A program made the translations under genes and the position numbers. Below are positions 10,779-19,781 of a stretch of DNA of 64,000 nt, in pieces. This DNA comes from Bactericera cockerelli. Lineage: Eukaryota > Arthropoda > Insecta > Hemiptera > Triozidae. The first letter of the stretch is position 1; the number at the start of each line of letters is the position of its first letter. The notes below the pieces were generated by a model, which saw nothing but the letters and a program-made list of their open reading frames with translations, was not told where the DNA came from and did no database searches. Location of the stretch: contig CM044961.1 of the NCBI GenBank assembly GCA_024516035.1, positions 7,495,796 to 7,559,795 on the forward strand, in the 5' to 3' direction.

Positions 10779-11383
10779 TGAAAAGGCACTGAGATCATAT
10801 AACATAGAGGGAACCCGATGTATCGAGATTTGCGTCCAAGAGGACCATCAGCTGATTTCAGAATCAGTGCCGGAGTTGTAGTAATTTTTCTCTCTCGAAA
10901 GAGTGGGTACCAAAACTACCTAGGGTCAAGGGGGGTATTTACGAACAGGGGGTAATTACGAACAGTGGTCATTGTACCTAAACAGGATAAGATATTTCGA
11001 ATCTGGTGGTTGAATACTATTATTTTGAATTGTTTTTACAGGTTGAACACGAGTTTTCGATAGTATTTATTTTCAGTTGTAGTTAGTAAGCTAGTGAAAA
11101 TAGATCTATCAAAAAAATTGTTTTTTGAAGTTTTTGATTTTTTTAAAACAATTTTTTAGGTAAGTGTTACTTGAATTTTTATCATTATTTTACTTTTAAT
11201 TATTGATAAGCATGTTTTTGGTTATTATTTTACAAAAATAATTGTTTTAACCATTTTTTAAGTTATACTTTTTGGGTGTTCTTAATTACCCCCGCATTTT
11301 TTTGCTATGGGGTAATTACGAACGCATATTTTGGGTGTTTGTTTTACCCTATAACTTTTTTTGTATTTATCAAAACACTCAGA

Positions 11384-11580
11384 ATGACCCGGAACTACAA
11401 GATGAAGAAACCACCTCCTTTGTATACAGAAGCACAAATGATATCTGCTATCGTATTAGATGTTTTTAATGGCAACCTGGCTGTCAGAAGAGCAACGGCA
11501 TTGTTTTGAGATTCCGCAAACCAAAGTAGAATTTTCCAAACGTAAGGCTCAAAATCCTGAAATACTGGGAGGTTGTAAGA
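11384..11580 (+). pseudogene. Pogo/Jerky-type transposase N-terminus, frameshifted
   Basis: MTRNYKMKKPPPLYTEAQMI then SAIVLDVFNGNLAVRRATAL fits the pipsqueak-type helix-turn-helix that opens pogo/Tigger/Jerky transposases (RNYKRK...A...V.NG..S.RKAA). The frame stops at TGA (11507-11509), but a one-base shift continues with FEIPQTKVEFSKRKAQNPEI, the expected next helix. Only the DNA-binding start survives. Confidence 0.65.
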
Positions 11581-11869
11581 AGTACCAAGATATTAGCACC
11601 CTAATGTATTGGACCCAATGAAGGTATTTGTGTACTTGAACATAGCAAAAGAAAGGAAGAAAAATGAAAGTGTAGAAAACGAAAAGAAATATAGGGGGAA
11701 CAGTTTCAAAAAAGAAGAAAAAAATGAAGGTAGAAGAAGACAAATCTGAGATTGACAATGACCTAGAAACTATTGATAAGACCAAAATCTGTAAAAAAAA
11801 ATTAAAAAATATATAAAACACCTTTCAAAAGCTCTCATAATTAACTATTACTATTATTATGCTTTTATT

Positions 11870-12225
11870 ACCAGCCTCCGTGGCGTAACGGTTGTGACTA
11901 CTGCCCGTAGTCCAGAGATCCTTAGTTCGATTCCCGGTTGGAGCAGACTTTTCGCACAGAAAATTCTGTCCCCTCCGAACATGTGAGGCTGGCGATTCCG
12001 GCCCCACCCAGGCTGGGTGAGGTTAATGTGGGTAGCTAGTACGATTCCCAGCGAATGGAGGGTGAAACCCCCGTCCTGCCTACCTCAAGTCAGGATGTTA
12101 AAACCAAATAGAATCAATGGGCATGAAAAGAGCCTAGACATTGGATCTGGGCGTCCATATAATCCTCTCACCACCGTGATTTAGGTATCTATACCTATCT
12201 CACGGACACGAAATTATTATTATTA
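11870..12225 (+). mobile_element. T5 tRNA-derived SINE
   Basis: Head CCTCCGTGGCGTAACGGTTG (A-box region) and TTCGATTCCCGGTTGGAGC (B-box region), then the long body with GGCCCCACCCAGGCTGGGTG and GCGAATGGAGGGTGAAACCC. The body is shared with the 5S-SINE at 61067. It is inserted in the pogo-like element. Confidence 0.75.
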
Positions 12226-12980
12226 CTATTATTTGCAAGATAGAGATACCCTATTTGATAAGAGCTGACTACCTTCGTGGTTAGGATTCAAACCACTATC
12301 CTGTGTGTCCATAAACTTTGCATATTGTCATACAGGTGGCTAAAGACACAAAGTACAATTTTGGTGTATTATTTGTACATAAAAAGCACATATTGCCATT
12401 AAAAAGTTCGTTTTTAATATTGTATAATGTGTTCGCATTTACCCCGTCAGGCGGGGGTAAATAAGAACACCACTAAACAGATACTACAGTATGCACAAAA
12501 CTATTTATAATGCACCATTAGAATGCTAAATAAGTCTATATACCAAAAAAATCACAAGACATGGATTTTACAAAAGCAACTCAGGGTTACAGATATGTTT
12601 ATAAAATGTAGCTCAAAATCGTTCGTAATTACCCCCCTTGACCCTAATTCTTCTACAATAATATTTTTACTTTTTTCATACTTACCTTTTAGTTTATTTT
12701 GTCGTTGTTTCCTCTTTTACTTTCCTTATTTTCTACTTAGTATGTAGTAAAATAAGACTTGGTATCTGAAGTGAAAATTAAGGATGTTTAGATATCCGTC
12801 ACTGCATGAGGTAAAGAAAAAAATCAAATAAATTGAACCAATCAGAGGCCGGGATTTGTTGAAAGAGGGACCATCAGCTGTTCAAAGTTGGACGCATAAA
12901 TTTGTTCAGTTCGAGATAGGTAAGGTTCCCTCTATGTTATATGATCTCAGTGTGAAAAGGAACAGGGCTTGCTCTCTTAC

Positions 12981-13087
12981 TTAGCCTCCATATTCTTATT
13001 CTTGAGCATGTAGTTGACCTCATCCGCTGTGAACGGTCCCTGCAGCTTCTGTCCATTCAGCATCTCATCCTCCAGAACTTTGATGGA
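12981..13087 (-). CDS. Gpdh: Gpdh exon F, copy 1
   Basis: After CTTTTTCAG the exon reads [20 protein letters not shown] and [15 protein letters not shown], ending AA/GTAAGA in phase 2. LNGQKLQGP carries the Gln (human GPD1 Q298) that contacts substrate in the family. Without splicing it would stop immediately (AAG TAA). It differs from copy 2 by one synonymous base. The copy-1/copy-2 similarity ends within about 10-20 bp beyond this donor, so the duplication edge sits here. Confidence 0.93.
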
Positions 13088-13403
13088 CTGAAAAAGAAAA
13101 CAACAGTGAGAAAGAGTTAGTTTACAGCCACAAAGTCAGGCTTAGGTATGACTTCTACAGAAGTTGTGAAAGTGAAAGTTAGGGGATAGTGTCCACTAAG
13201 ATTAACAAATCCTGTTTCATAATTCGGCCCTTAACCTGGCTAATGTCGATGATGTCGCTGCTACCCACTAAAAATGGTGACATAATAACACAGATAACTA
13301 GCTCTTTATCTTTTTTTTTACCTTGTTAATTTTCCCCTCAACTTCGCTCACTTTTTTATTATTATTATCTGACCTGGTTGCAGGGTTTCCAGTAATTAAC
13401 ACT

Positions 13404-13680
13404 GCGACCTAATTAGATCTATTGTGACCAGTTGATTCTGTTCGATTTTAACGTCCTGATTTGAGATACTCAGGACGGGGTTTTCACCCTTCATTCGCTG
13501 GGAATCGTACCAGCTTCCCACATTGACCTCACCCAGCCTGGGTAGGGTCGGAAATGCCAGCCTCACATGTACGGAGGGAATAGAATTTTCTGTGTGAAAA
13601 ATCTGCTCCGACCGGGGATCGAACTCAGGATCTCTGGACTACGGGTAGTAGTCACAACCATTACGCCACGGAGGTCGATG
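13404..13680 (-). mobile_element. T5 tRNA-derived SINE, reverse
   Basis: GACGGGGTTTTCACCCTTCA, CCCAGCCTGGGTAGGGTCGG and the B-box complement GGGGATCGAACTCAGGATC. The same insertion is in copy 2 (42410-42700), so it predates the duplication. Confidence 0.75.
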
Positions 13681-13774
13681 CTACCCACTAAAAATTGTGA
13701 CATAATAACACACATAACTAGCTCTTAATCATTTTTTTACACCTCGCTAATTTTCCCCTCAACTTGGCTCACTT

Positions 13775-13818
13775 ACTTTCCCGGTTTTCACGAAGGCTTC
13801 CGACACTTTCCGCCACGC
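13775..13818 (-). pseudogene. Partial copy of the 3' end of Gpdh exon E
   Basis: CTTACTTTCCCGGTTTTCAC plus the following ~25 bp repeat the last ~35 nt of exon E with its splice donor, about 200 bp beyond the real exon. It is too short to encode a domain. Confidence 0.7.
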
Positions 13819-13981
13819 CACTAAAAATTGTGACATAATAACACAGATAACTAGCTCTTTATCTTTTTTTTTACCTCGCTAATTTTCCCCTCAACTTCGT
13901 TCACTTTTTTTTTTTTTTTCTTCTTTTTCTGGCATTGGTAGGGAAGGCCATTCCATACAGCCAGGGGCTTCGCTCACTTAC

Positions 13982-14178
13982 TTTCCCGGTTTTCACAAAG
14001 GCCTCCGACACTTTCCGGTTGCGCCCCCCGTAGCAGGTGGTGATCAGATCCGCCACTCCACACGACTCGAAGAACGTGGCACTCTTGGCCCCCGGGTAGA
14101 AGATCTCGGTGAACTTGACCATCTCCATCAGACCCAACCGTATGACCGCGGCCTTCGTGTTGTCTCCCAGCCCCAAAC
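13982..14178 (-). CDS. Gpdh: Gpdh exon E, copy 1
   Basis: Completes a Gly codon and reads [20 protein letters not shown], then ...[20 protein letters not shown] and [12 protein letters not shown], the Thr of TTCYGG, and GGRNR hold the family's catalytic and phosphate-binding residues (D260, T264, R269, N270 in human GPD1), all present. Donor AAA/GTAAGT, acceptor GATTACAG. It is 197 nt and differs from copy 2 at six synonymous positions. A second acceptor-side fragment (14205-14240) follows upstream in the intron. Confidence 0.94.
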
Positions 14179-14204
14179 CTGTAATCAGTTATCATATTTG
14201 TGTT

Positions 14205-14240
14205 AATCACTTTCGTGTTGTCTCCCAGCCCCAAACCTGC
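14205..14240 (-). pseudogene. Partial copy of the 5' start of Gpdh exon E with acceptor
   Basis: TTCGTGTTGTCTCCCAGCCC plus CAAACCTGCAAG repeats the first ~25 nt of exon E and its TTGCAG acceptor, just upstream of the full exon. Copy 2 has the same fragment at 43414-43445, displaced by an L-element. Confidence 0.7.
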
Positions 14241-14252
14241 AAGTTAAAAGTT

Positions 14253-14434
14253 ATTATTATATTATGCTTTATTAGGGAGAACAAAAAATATAATATAAAT
14301 ATACAGAAAATACAATGATATTATAAAGAAAAATTAAATAAATTGAACAAATAAACAAGAACAAAAAAGAGGAAGAAGCTAACGTCCTAGCTAAAGGGCG
14401 GGGTTATTGCCTGTGGCAATCTCTTCCACCCAAA
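14253..14434 (-). mobile_element. H-element, reverse
   Basis: Tail-first H-element ending GGGCGGGGTTATTGCCTGTG and CAATCTCTTCCACCCA. It is shared with copy 2 (43450-43626). Confidence 0.75.
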
Positions 14435-14865
14435 AAAGTTATCATATTAAAAAAAAAAACCAGATTCGTGCTTTATTTGTACATCATTTCATTACAATGT
14501 TTTGAATAATAACATAATAAATATATGAGTAAATAAAATTAATCAAATAAAATAATTATGAGTAGGTATATATAGTTGTATTTATTTTATAGAAAAATGT
14601 TACAACAGTTGGCTTATAATGAACTACATTAGAATTACAAAATATTAAGGTATAACTAACAAATACATGTAATAATTATGAGTATACAGCACTATACACA
14701 TATATTATCACACTAAAGTACCTGGGGAACTACTCAAACTCGCTTTACTAAATCCACACTGAAACTGGGACTATAATATAATCAACATTTTAGAAGAAGA
14801 AAAAAATCTTGTCTTTTTTACTCCTTGGGCATTACAGGTTTAATATACCTATGTATGTATGCATT

Positions 14866-15138
14866 TATTTGTGGTCAAGCACAAGGCCTCTTCACAAATT
14901 TTGTGGGTAGCGTAGCATTACCAAGAGCCTCCTGTACTTTTCAAATTCTATTACATTAATTTCTTTTTACTCTGTTAATGCCGCCACTGGTCGTTATTCA
15001 TACAAGTAACTACTCATTTTTCCTCACGAGGTATGAGTGGACCCCAAACATCCAAGTACAGAGCAGAAAAATTCCTGCCCCGCTGGGGATCGAACCCAGG
15101 TCACTGTAACGTGCAATGCCTAGCGCGGTAACTCACTC
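14866..15138 (-). mobile_element. T4 tRNA-derived SINE, reverse
   Basis: Contains CTCACGAGGTATGAGTGGAC, GGGGATCGAACCCAGGTCAC (B-box complement) and GCCTAGCGCGGTAACTCACT. Shared with copy 2 (44130-44402), where the head is more complete. Confidence 0.75.
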
Positions 15139-15357
15139 TGTACTTAAAATAACATTCAAATACATGTACCCCCGTTCGTTTGACCATAATTTGCCTTATT
15201 TAACCTAAACATTATGTAATTATACGGAACCCCGATATTATGAACTTTTACATTGAACCCCGCTATTATGAACTACCCCTGGTCCCAATTAGTTCATAAT
15301 AACGGGGTTCTACTGTACTTAAATATGTATTTTTATATCTAATAGATAATTTAATAA

Positions 15358-15435
15358 GTCTACCGTCCACAAAGCCAGCTCCGCAGGCCACAATATTCTT
15401 GAGGGCGCCACATATCTCCACAGCATCCACATCAG
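15358..15435 (-). pseudogene. Partial 3' copy of Gpdh exon D
   Basis: About 75 bp repeating the end of exon D with donor, including the codons for [16 protein letters not shown]. It is followed directly by an A-element fragment. The full exon lies at 15869-16049. Confidence 0.75.
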
Positions 15436-15535
15436 CTAGCCTGGCTTGTAATGGTTGGCTAGTCTGTTCTCTGTTTATAGTCCTCTAGCGGGACACTGGT
15501 CTTCTCCCTGTTTAACGTTCCCCAGCTAGACTATC
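15436..15535 (-). mobile_element. A-element fragment fused to a partial exon D
   Basis: GCTAGCCTGGCTTGTAATGG, GTTGGCTAGTCTGTTCTCTG and CCCCAGCTAGACTATC; reverse orientation. The same exon-fragment/A-element fusion is multiplied in copy 2. Confidence 0.7.
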
Positions 15536-15605
15536 TTTTTTTTTCTTTTTTATTGTTTATATTGTTTCCATTTTTTAATTTCTGTAGTAAATATTCGTAC
15601 TGTAC

Positions 15606-15812
15606 ATAATAATAATATCGCCTTATTTATACTGCCCGATTAAGACTATTAAAGTCCCATTATTCCAGCAGTAAGCCCAAGATATATTATTATGTGGTAA
15701 AAATCCCATATGGGATGATAACTTTTCATGTCCCGTCTTGGTTTCGAACCCACGACATCTGGATTATCTAGATTCACAGAGTGCCCCCTTTACCACTGAG
15801 CTACCGGGACAG
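15606..15812 (-). mobile_element. T1 tRNA-derived SINE, reverse
   Basis: Tail ATCGCCTTATTTATACTGCC, body CCCATATGGGATGATAACTT, head complement GAGCTACCGGGACAG. In sense orientation the head has matching GTCCCGG/CCGGGAC acceptor arms. Confidence 0.8.
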
Positions 15813-15868
15813 CTACATAGTATTTTTATATCTATTAGATAATTTAATAATAACAATAATAAGGTTAC

Positions 15869-16049
15869 CGTCCACAAAGCCAGCTCCGCAGGCCACAATA
15901 TTCTTGAGGGCGCCACATATCTCCACCGCATCCACATCATCCACCACAGAGACTCGGAAGTTGGGAGTCTGCAGGAGGGCGTGCAACAGAGGACCCAGGG
16001 CTTTGTCCTTGCAGCCGATGGTGGTCTCACAGAACTTCTCCTCCGCTAC
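15869..16049 (-). CDS. Gpdh: Gpdh exon D, copy 1
   Basis: Reads [20 protein letters not shown], then [20 protein letters not shown] and [20 protein letters not shown]. The Lys of GALKN is the family's catalytic lysine (K204 in human GPD1). It is 181 nt, phase 0 in, phase 1 out; acceptor TTGGTTTCAG, donor G/GTAACC. Four synonymous differences from copy 2. Partial copies of its 5' and 3' parts lie on both sides. Confidence 0.94.
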
Positions 16050-16061
16050 CTGAAACCAAGT

Positions 16062-16243
16062 GATGGAAGAGATTGCCATAGTTAACCCCACCCTTTAGTT
16101 AGGACGTTTTGTTTTTATATATTTTTCTATCCTTTTTCATTTATATTGTATATATAGTTTCCATTTTTTTTTATTGTTAAAATAATTATTTGTACTGTGC
16201 ATATGTCCATTTATATCTAATAAAATGTAAATAAATAAATAAT
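16062..16243 (+). mobile_element. H-element
   Basis: GGAAGAGATTGCCATAGTTA, then TAACCCCACCCTTTAGTTAG, AT-rich body and TAATAAAATGTAAATAAATA tail. It lies directly upstream of exon D in the intron. Confidence 0.7.
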
Positions 16244-16388
16244 GCACTTAAACCCATATATGTTAACCAATCATCCGTTACAAAAACTCATAAGTAACAT
16301 AAGTTAGGAGTTTTACTAAATTTAGTTTTAACGTCGCTTTCAATTGCATGGTCATATCACGACGGGAATAATGAGTTTTCAGTAAAAC

Positions 16389-16595
16389 AATCTCACAGAA
16401 CTTCTCCTCCGCTACCTGAAACCAAGTGATGGAATTAATTATAGGTAATGTATGTACTTTAAACCCATATGTTAACCAATCATCCATTACAGAAACCTAT
16501 AAGTTCGGAGTTTTCAGTAAAACATGCAACAGAGGACCCAGGGCTTTGTCCTTGCATCCGATGGTGGTCTCACAGAACTTCTCCTCCGGTACCTG
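16389..16595 (-). pseudogene. Two partial 5' copies of Gpdh exon D
   Basis: 16389-16420 repeats the first ~26 nt of exon D with its acceptor and flank (CTACCTGAAACCAAGTGATG). 16524-16595 repeats about 70 nt (CAACAGAGGACCCAGGGCTT and on to the acceptor, with GGTACC instead of GCTACC). Neither has a donor. Confidence 0.75.
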
Positions 16596-16934
16596 AAACT
16601 CAAAATTACAATTATAATAATAATATAAACTGGTGAGCCACCACACGACTTTCCTTATCACTCGAAAATAAGTCCAATTCCGCCACTGGTGACTGACTGA
16701 ACGGTAAAAGTTAGCTAAAAATCAATATCAAATACTTAATCAGCATCTCAAAATCATTGGATTTGATATGTCACAACCTTCAGGAAATAGTATGAATATT
16801 ATAAAATTTAGTCCGGTGCCAAAACGTGTTTTGGCACTGAAAACTGACCATCGGAAATTTTGGGTGATTCCATAACTTTCCTTTCTATAGGATTAGGAAA
16901 GTAATAATGTAATCGCCTTATTTATACTGCCCGA

Positions 16935-17050
16935 TTAAGGGATCGCACATAGAAATATGTGGTTCAGGACGAGCCAACTTTTAAACAAAGTTGGCTGGAG
17001 ACCATCACTCACGCCTCCAGCTGTAGCCAAGTTGGCTACAACAACAACAA
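16935..17050 (+). mobile_element. A-element 3' part
   Basis: GATCGCACATAGAAATATGT, GGCTGGAGACCATCACTCAC and (CAA)n tail, ending just before the exon C donor. Confidence 0.75.
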
Positions 17051-17086
17051 CTAGCGCTTTAACCATTTTACCACCAGTTCACTCAC

Positions 17087-17194
17087 CTCTCCTGCCAGGT
17101 TGGCTCCCATGAGCACCGTCATCTGGATCTTGAGGTTCCGGGTGATGATGTGGGAGATGAGATCTATACCCCCGCCTTCTGCGCGGTCGAAACC
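17087..17194 (-). CDS. Gpdh: Gpdh exon C, copy 1
   Basis: Reads [20 protein letters not shown] and [16 protein letters not shown], phase 0 on both sides. It joins the NAD-binding half to the substrate half (human ...SVLMGANIASE). Acceptor TTATTCCAG, donor GAG/GTGAGT. Two synonymous differences from copy 2. Confidence 0.93.
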
Positions 17195-17226
17195 CTGGAA
17201 TAAGGTAAATAATAATGAATCAGTAA

Positions 17227-17430
17227 GCCGACCTCCGTGGCTCAGTGGTTAAGAGCATTGGTTACTGACCCGGAGGTTGCGGGTTCAAATCCCGGCCGGA
17301 GCGGAAATTTCTGATCGAAATTTTCCGTTTCCGGAATGGCATGGATGTAAAGGTAAAGTGCCCTGAAGTAATGCGAAAGCGGTTCCAGGGCACACTTACC
17401 TTTTCAAAAAAAAAAAAAAAAAAAAAAAAG
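17227..17430 (+). mobile_element. T3 tRNA-derived SINE with poly-A tail
   Basis: Head CTCCGTGGCTCAGTGGTTAA (A box) and GCGGGTTCAAATCCCGGCCG (B box), then a constant ~90 bp body and a ~24-base A run. The same insertion is in copy 2 (47753-47950). Confidence 0.85.
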
Positions 17431-17563
17431 ATGAATCAGTAACTAGACCAAAAAGATCTTGTGGATATGTAAGTCACGAACACTATCTATACCTCGACAT
17501 TCAGTGGATCGATTGGGAAAAAAACCATCTTGTTGACGAATTCCTTGCAGCATTAGTAAAAGT

Positions 17564-18237
17564 GATAAGGTAGAAAAGAAAACGAACTTACTTTGATAAG
17601 TGAGAAGGTAGAAAAGAAAGCGAACTTACTTTGATAAGTGAGAAGGTAGAAAAGAAAGCGAACTTACTTTGATAAGTGAGAAGGTAGAAAAGAAAGCGAA
17701 CTTACTTTGATAAGTGAGAAGGTAGAAAAGAAAGCGAACTTACTTTGATATGTGAGAAGGTAGAAAAGAAAGCGAACTTACTTTGATAAGTGAGAAGGTA
17801 GAAAAGAAAGCGAACTTACTTTGATAAGTGAGAAGGTAGAAAAGAAAGCGAACTTACTTTGATAAGTGAGAAGGTAGAAAAGAAAGCGAACTTACTTTGA
17901 TAAGTGAGAAGGTAGAAAAGAAAGCGAACTTACTTTGATAAGTGAGAAGGTAGAAAAGAAAGCGAACTTACTTTGATATGTGAGAAGGTAGAAAAGAAAG
18001 CGAACTTACTTTGATAAGTGAGAAGGTAGAAAAGAAAGCGAACTTACTTTGATAAGTGAGAAGGTAGAAAAGAAAGCGAACTTACTTTGATAAGTGAGAA
18101 GGTAGAAAAGAAAGCGAACTTACTTTGATAAGTGAGAAGGTAAAAAAGAAAGCGAACTTACTTTGATATGTGAGAAGGTAGAAAAGAAAGCGAACTTACT
18201 TTGATATGTGAGAAGGTAGAAAAGAAAGCGAACTTAC
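17564..18237. repeat. 38-bp minisatellite carrying the exon B splice donor, copy 1
   Basis: About 18 tandem units. On the minus strand each reads TCTCACTTATCAAA/GTAAGTTCGC plus CTTTCTTTTCTACCT. The first 14 bases equal the last 14 bases of Gpdh exon B and are followed by the same GTAAGTTCGC donor, so the array is an amplification of the exon/intron junction, directly adjoining the genuine one. Units are almost identical (a few AAGTG/ATGTG variants). Confidence 0.93.
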
Positions 18238-18378
18238 TTTGATAAGTGAGAGGCCGACGGCATCTGGCTTGATTTTGCCGAGCAGCTGAGAGCAGAGCCG
18301 CACAATGAACTGATGCGGCACAACGAACACGAGGATGTCCGCATCTTTAGCCGCATCTACAACGTCTGGAACAGCCAC
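18238..18378 (-). CDS. Gpdh: Gpdh exon B, copy 1
   Basis: 47 codons: [59 protein letters not shown] is the conserved Rossmann-fold strand and loop of the family, and the final Lys of SLIK is the catalytic lysine (K120 in human GPD1). Acceptor GATTCCGCAG, donor AAA/GTAAGT, phase 0 on both sides. The donor side opens into the 38-bp array and the acceptor side into tandem partial copies of this same exon. Two synonymous differences from copy 2. Confidence 0.93.
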
Positions 18379-19015
18379 CTGCGGAATCAATGCGGGATTG
18401 ATTTAGAATTTTAGACTTTTTATGCGGTATGCTGCTGTACAGTACAGAGGTAAATTGTTCGAATGTATAGTAAATTAATCCGCACTCCGCACAATGAACT
18501 GATGCGGCACAACGAACACCAGGATGTCCGCATCTTTAGCCGCATCTACAACGTCTGGAACAGCCACCTGCGGAATCAATGCGGGATTGATTTAGAATTT
18601 TAGACTGTTATGCGGTATGCATATGCTGTACAAAGGTAAATTGTTCGAATGTATAGTAAATAAGGCAGCACAATATACTTATGCGGTATAACGAACACGA
18701 GGATGTCCGCATCTTTAGCCGCATCTACAACGTCTGGAACAGCCACCTGCGGAATCAATGCGGGATTGATTTAGAATTTTAGACTGTTATGCGGTATGCA
18801 TATGCTGTACCAAGGTAAATTGTTCGAATGTATAGTAAATTAATCCGCACAATATACTTATGCGGCACGACAAACACCAGGATGTCCGCATCTTTAGCCG
18901 CATCTACAACGTCTGGAACAGCCACCTGAGGAATCAATGCGGGATTGATTTAGAATTTTAGACTGTTATGCGGTATGAATATGCTGTACAAAGGTAAATT
19001 GTTCGAATGTATGTA
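18379..19015 (-). repeat. Three tandem partial copies of Gpdh exon B, copy 1
   Basis: Period 189/179/179 bp. Each has the acceptor and the first ~28 codons of exon B (starts at 18567, 18746 and 18925) and then departs into ATTAATTTACTATACATTCG-type intron. The last 19 codons, with the catalytic Lys and donor, are missing. They could act as decoy acceptors. Confidence 0.88.
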
Positions 19016-19385
19016 GTAATATAAGATAAGATATATTTACTGACAACAATTAGTCGTAGTTTACAATAAGTTTACAAAAATCAGGAAATATTACAATTTT
19101 ACAAATGTAAATGCAAAAAAATGTTCAAATTTTGTCAAGAAGAAATAGAAAATATACTCTATACTGCATTAAAATACAAAATTACATTTGTATTTTTTTG
19201 GTGATTCTCGCTCGCATCAATAGCTCGAGCTCGAGCATCAGAGGCAAGCTTCCTCTCGGTAGTGAGTTTGAAGAAAATAATTTTTTACCTTTGAAATATT
19301 ATCATATGAGAAATTATATTTATGTTTGCAGACTCGAATAAATTTAAATAAATAAAAATTACATTACAAATATGTAGTAATAAAA

Positions 19386-19467
19386 GCCGCACAATATACT
19401 GATGCGGCCATACAAACACCAGGATGACCGCATCTTTTATCGCATTTACTACGTCTGGAAGAACCAC
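19386..19467 (-). pseudogene. Diverged partial copy of Gpdh exon B
   Basis: Reads VVLPDVVNAIKDAVILVFVW and PHQYIVR after CCGCAG: clearly exon B but with several replacements (for example Trp for Val before PHQ). It is older than the neighbouring tandem copies. The equivalent in copy 2 (49843-49990) is broken by an insertion. Confidence 0.8.
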
Positions 19468-19781
19468 CTGCGGAAAAAATCTACTGGGAGCGATGAAGAT
19501 AATTCTGCGTTTAGCAAGAATATGATAACTTTTTAATTTTTTTTTTTAACTTTTTATGGACATTTGGACACCCAGTAGGTATAAAAGTGAGATAGGTGCC
19601 AATGCTAATGAGCGAGCATTGAGAGTGACATTCACAATGTACCCGCGCTTACCCCACCTCGACATTACATATTTCAATAATGAATGACCCTAATTTATAA
19701 AGCGACATTATTGTATACTCCTCCAGTTTTCTTGTATTACAACTATACAATCTATAAATGGTATATATATTTTTTTTAATT

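Larger units (their letters stand above)
10923..12644 (+). mobile_element. Pogo/Tigger-like element nested in the 8-bp-TSD transposon
   Basis: Inverted ends GGGTCAAGGGGGG...TAATTACGAAC at 10923 and its complement ending at 12644, flanked by TA on both sides. It carries the start of a pogo-type transposase (11384 onward) and a later T5 SINE insertion. The middle and 3' part of the transposase is not recognisable. Confidence 0.75.
10787..12952. mobile_element. DNA transposon with 29-bp inverted ends and 8-bp TSD (hAT-like)
   Basis: The ends are mirror copies (CACTGAGATCATATAACATA at 10787 and its complement ending at 12952), extending through GAGGGAACC. The flanks are an exact 8-bp duplication TGAAAAGG (10779-10786 and 12953-12960). 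Eight-bp duplications fit hAT, and less likely Merlin or P. It sits in Gpdh intron F-G of copy 1 and contains the nested pogo-like element. Confidence 0.8.

Noticed and set aside
17564..18237. CRISPR-like regularly spaced repeats
   Set aside because: Units are contiguous 38-mers with no variable spacers, and the genome is eukaryotic.
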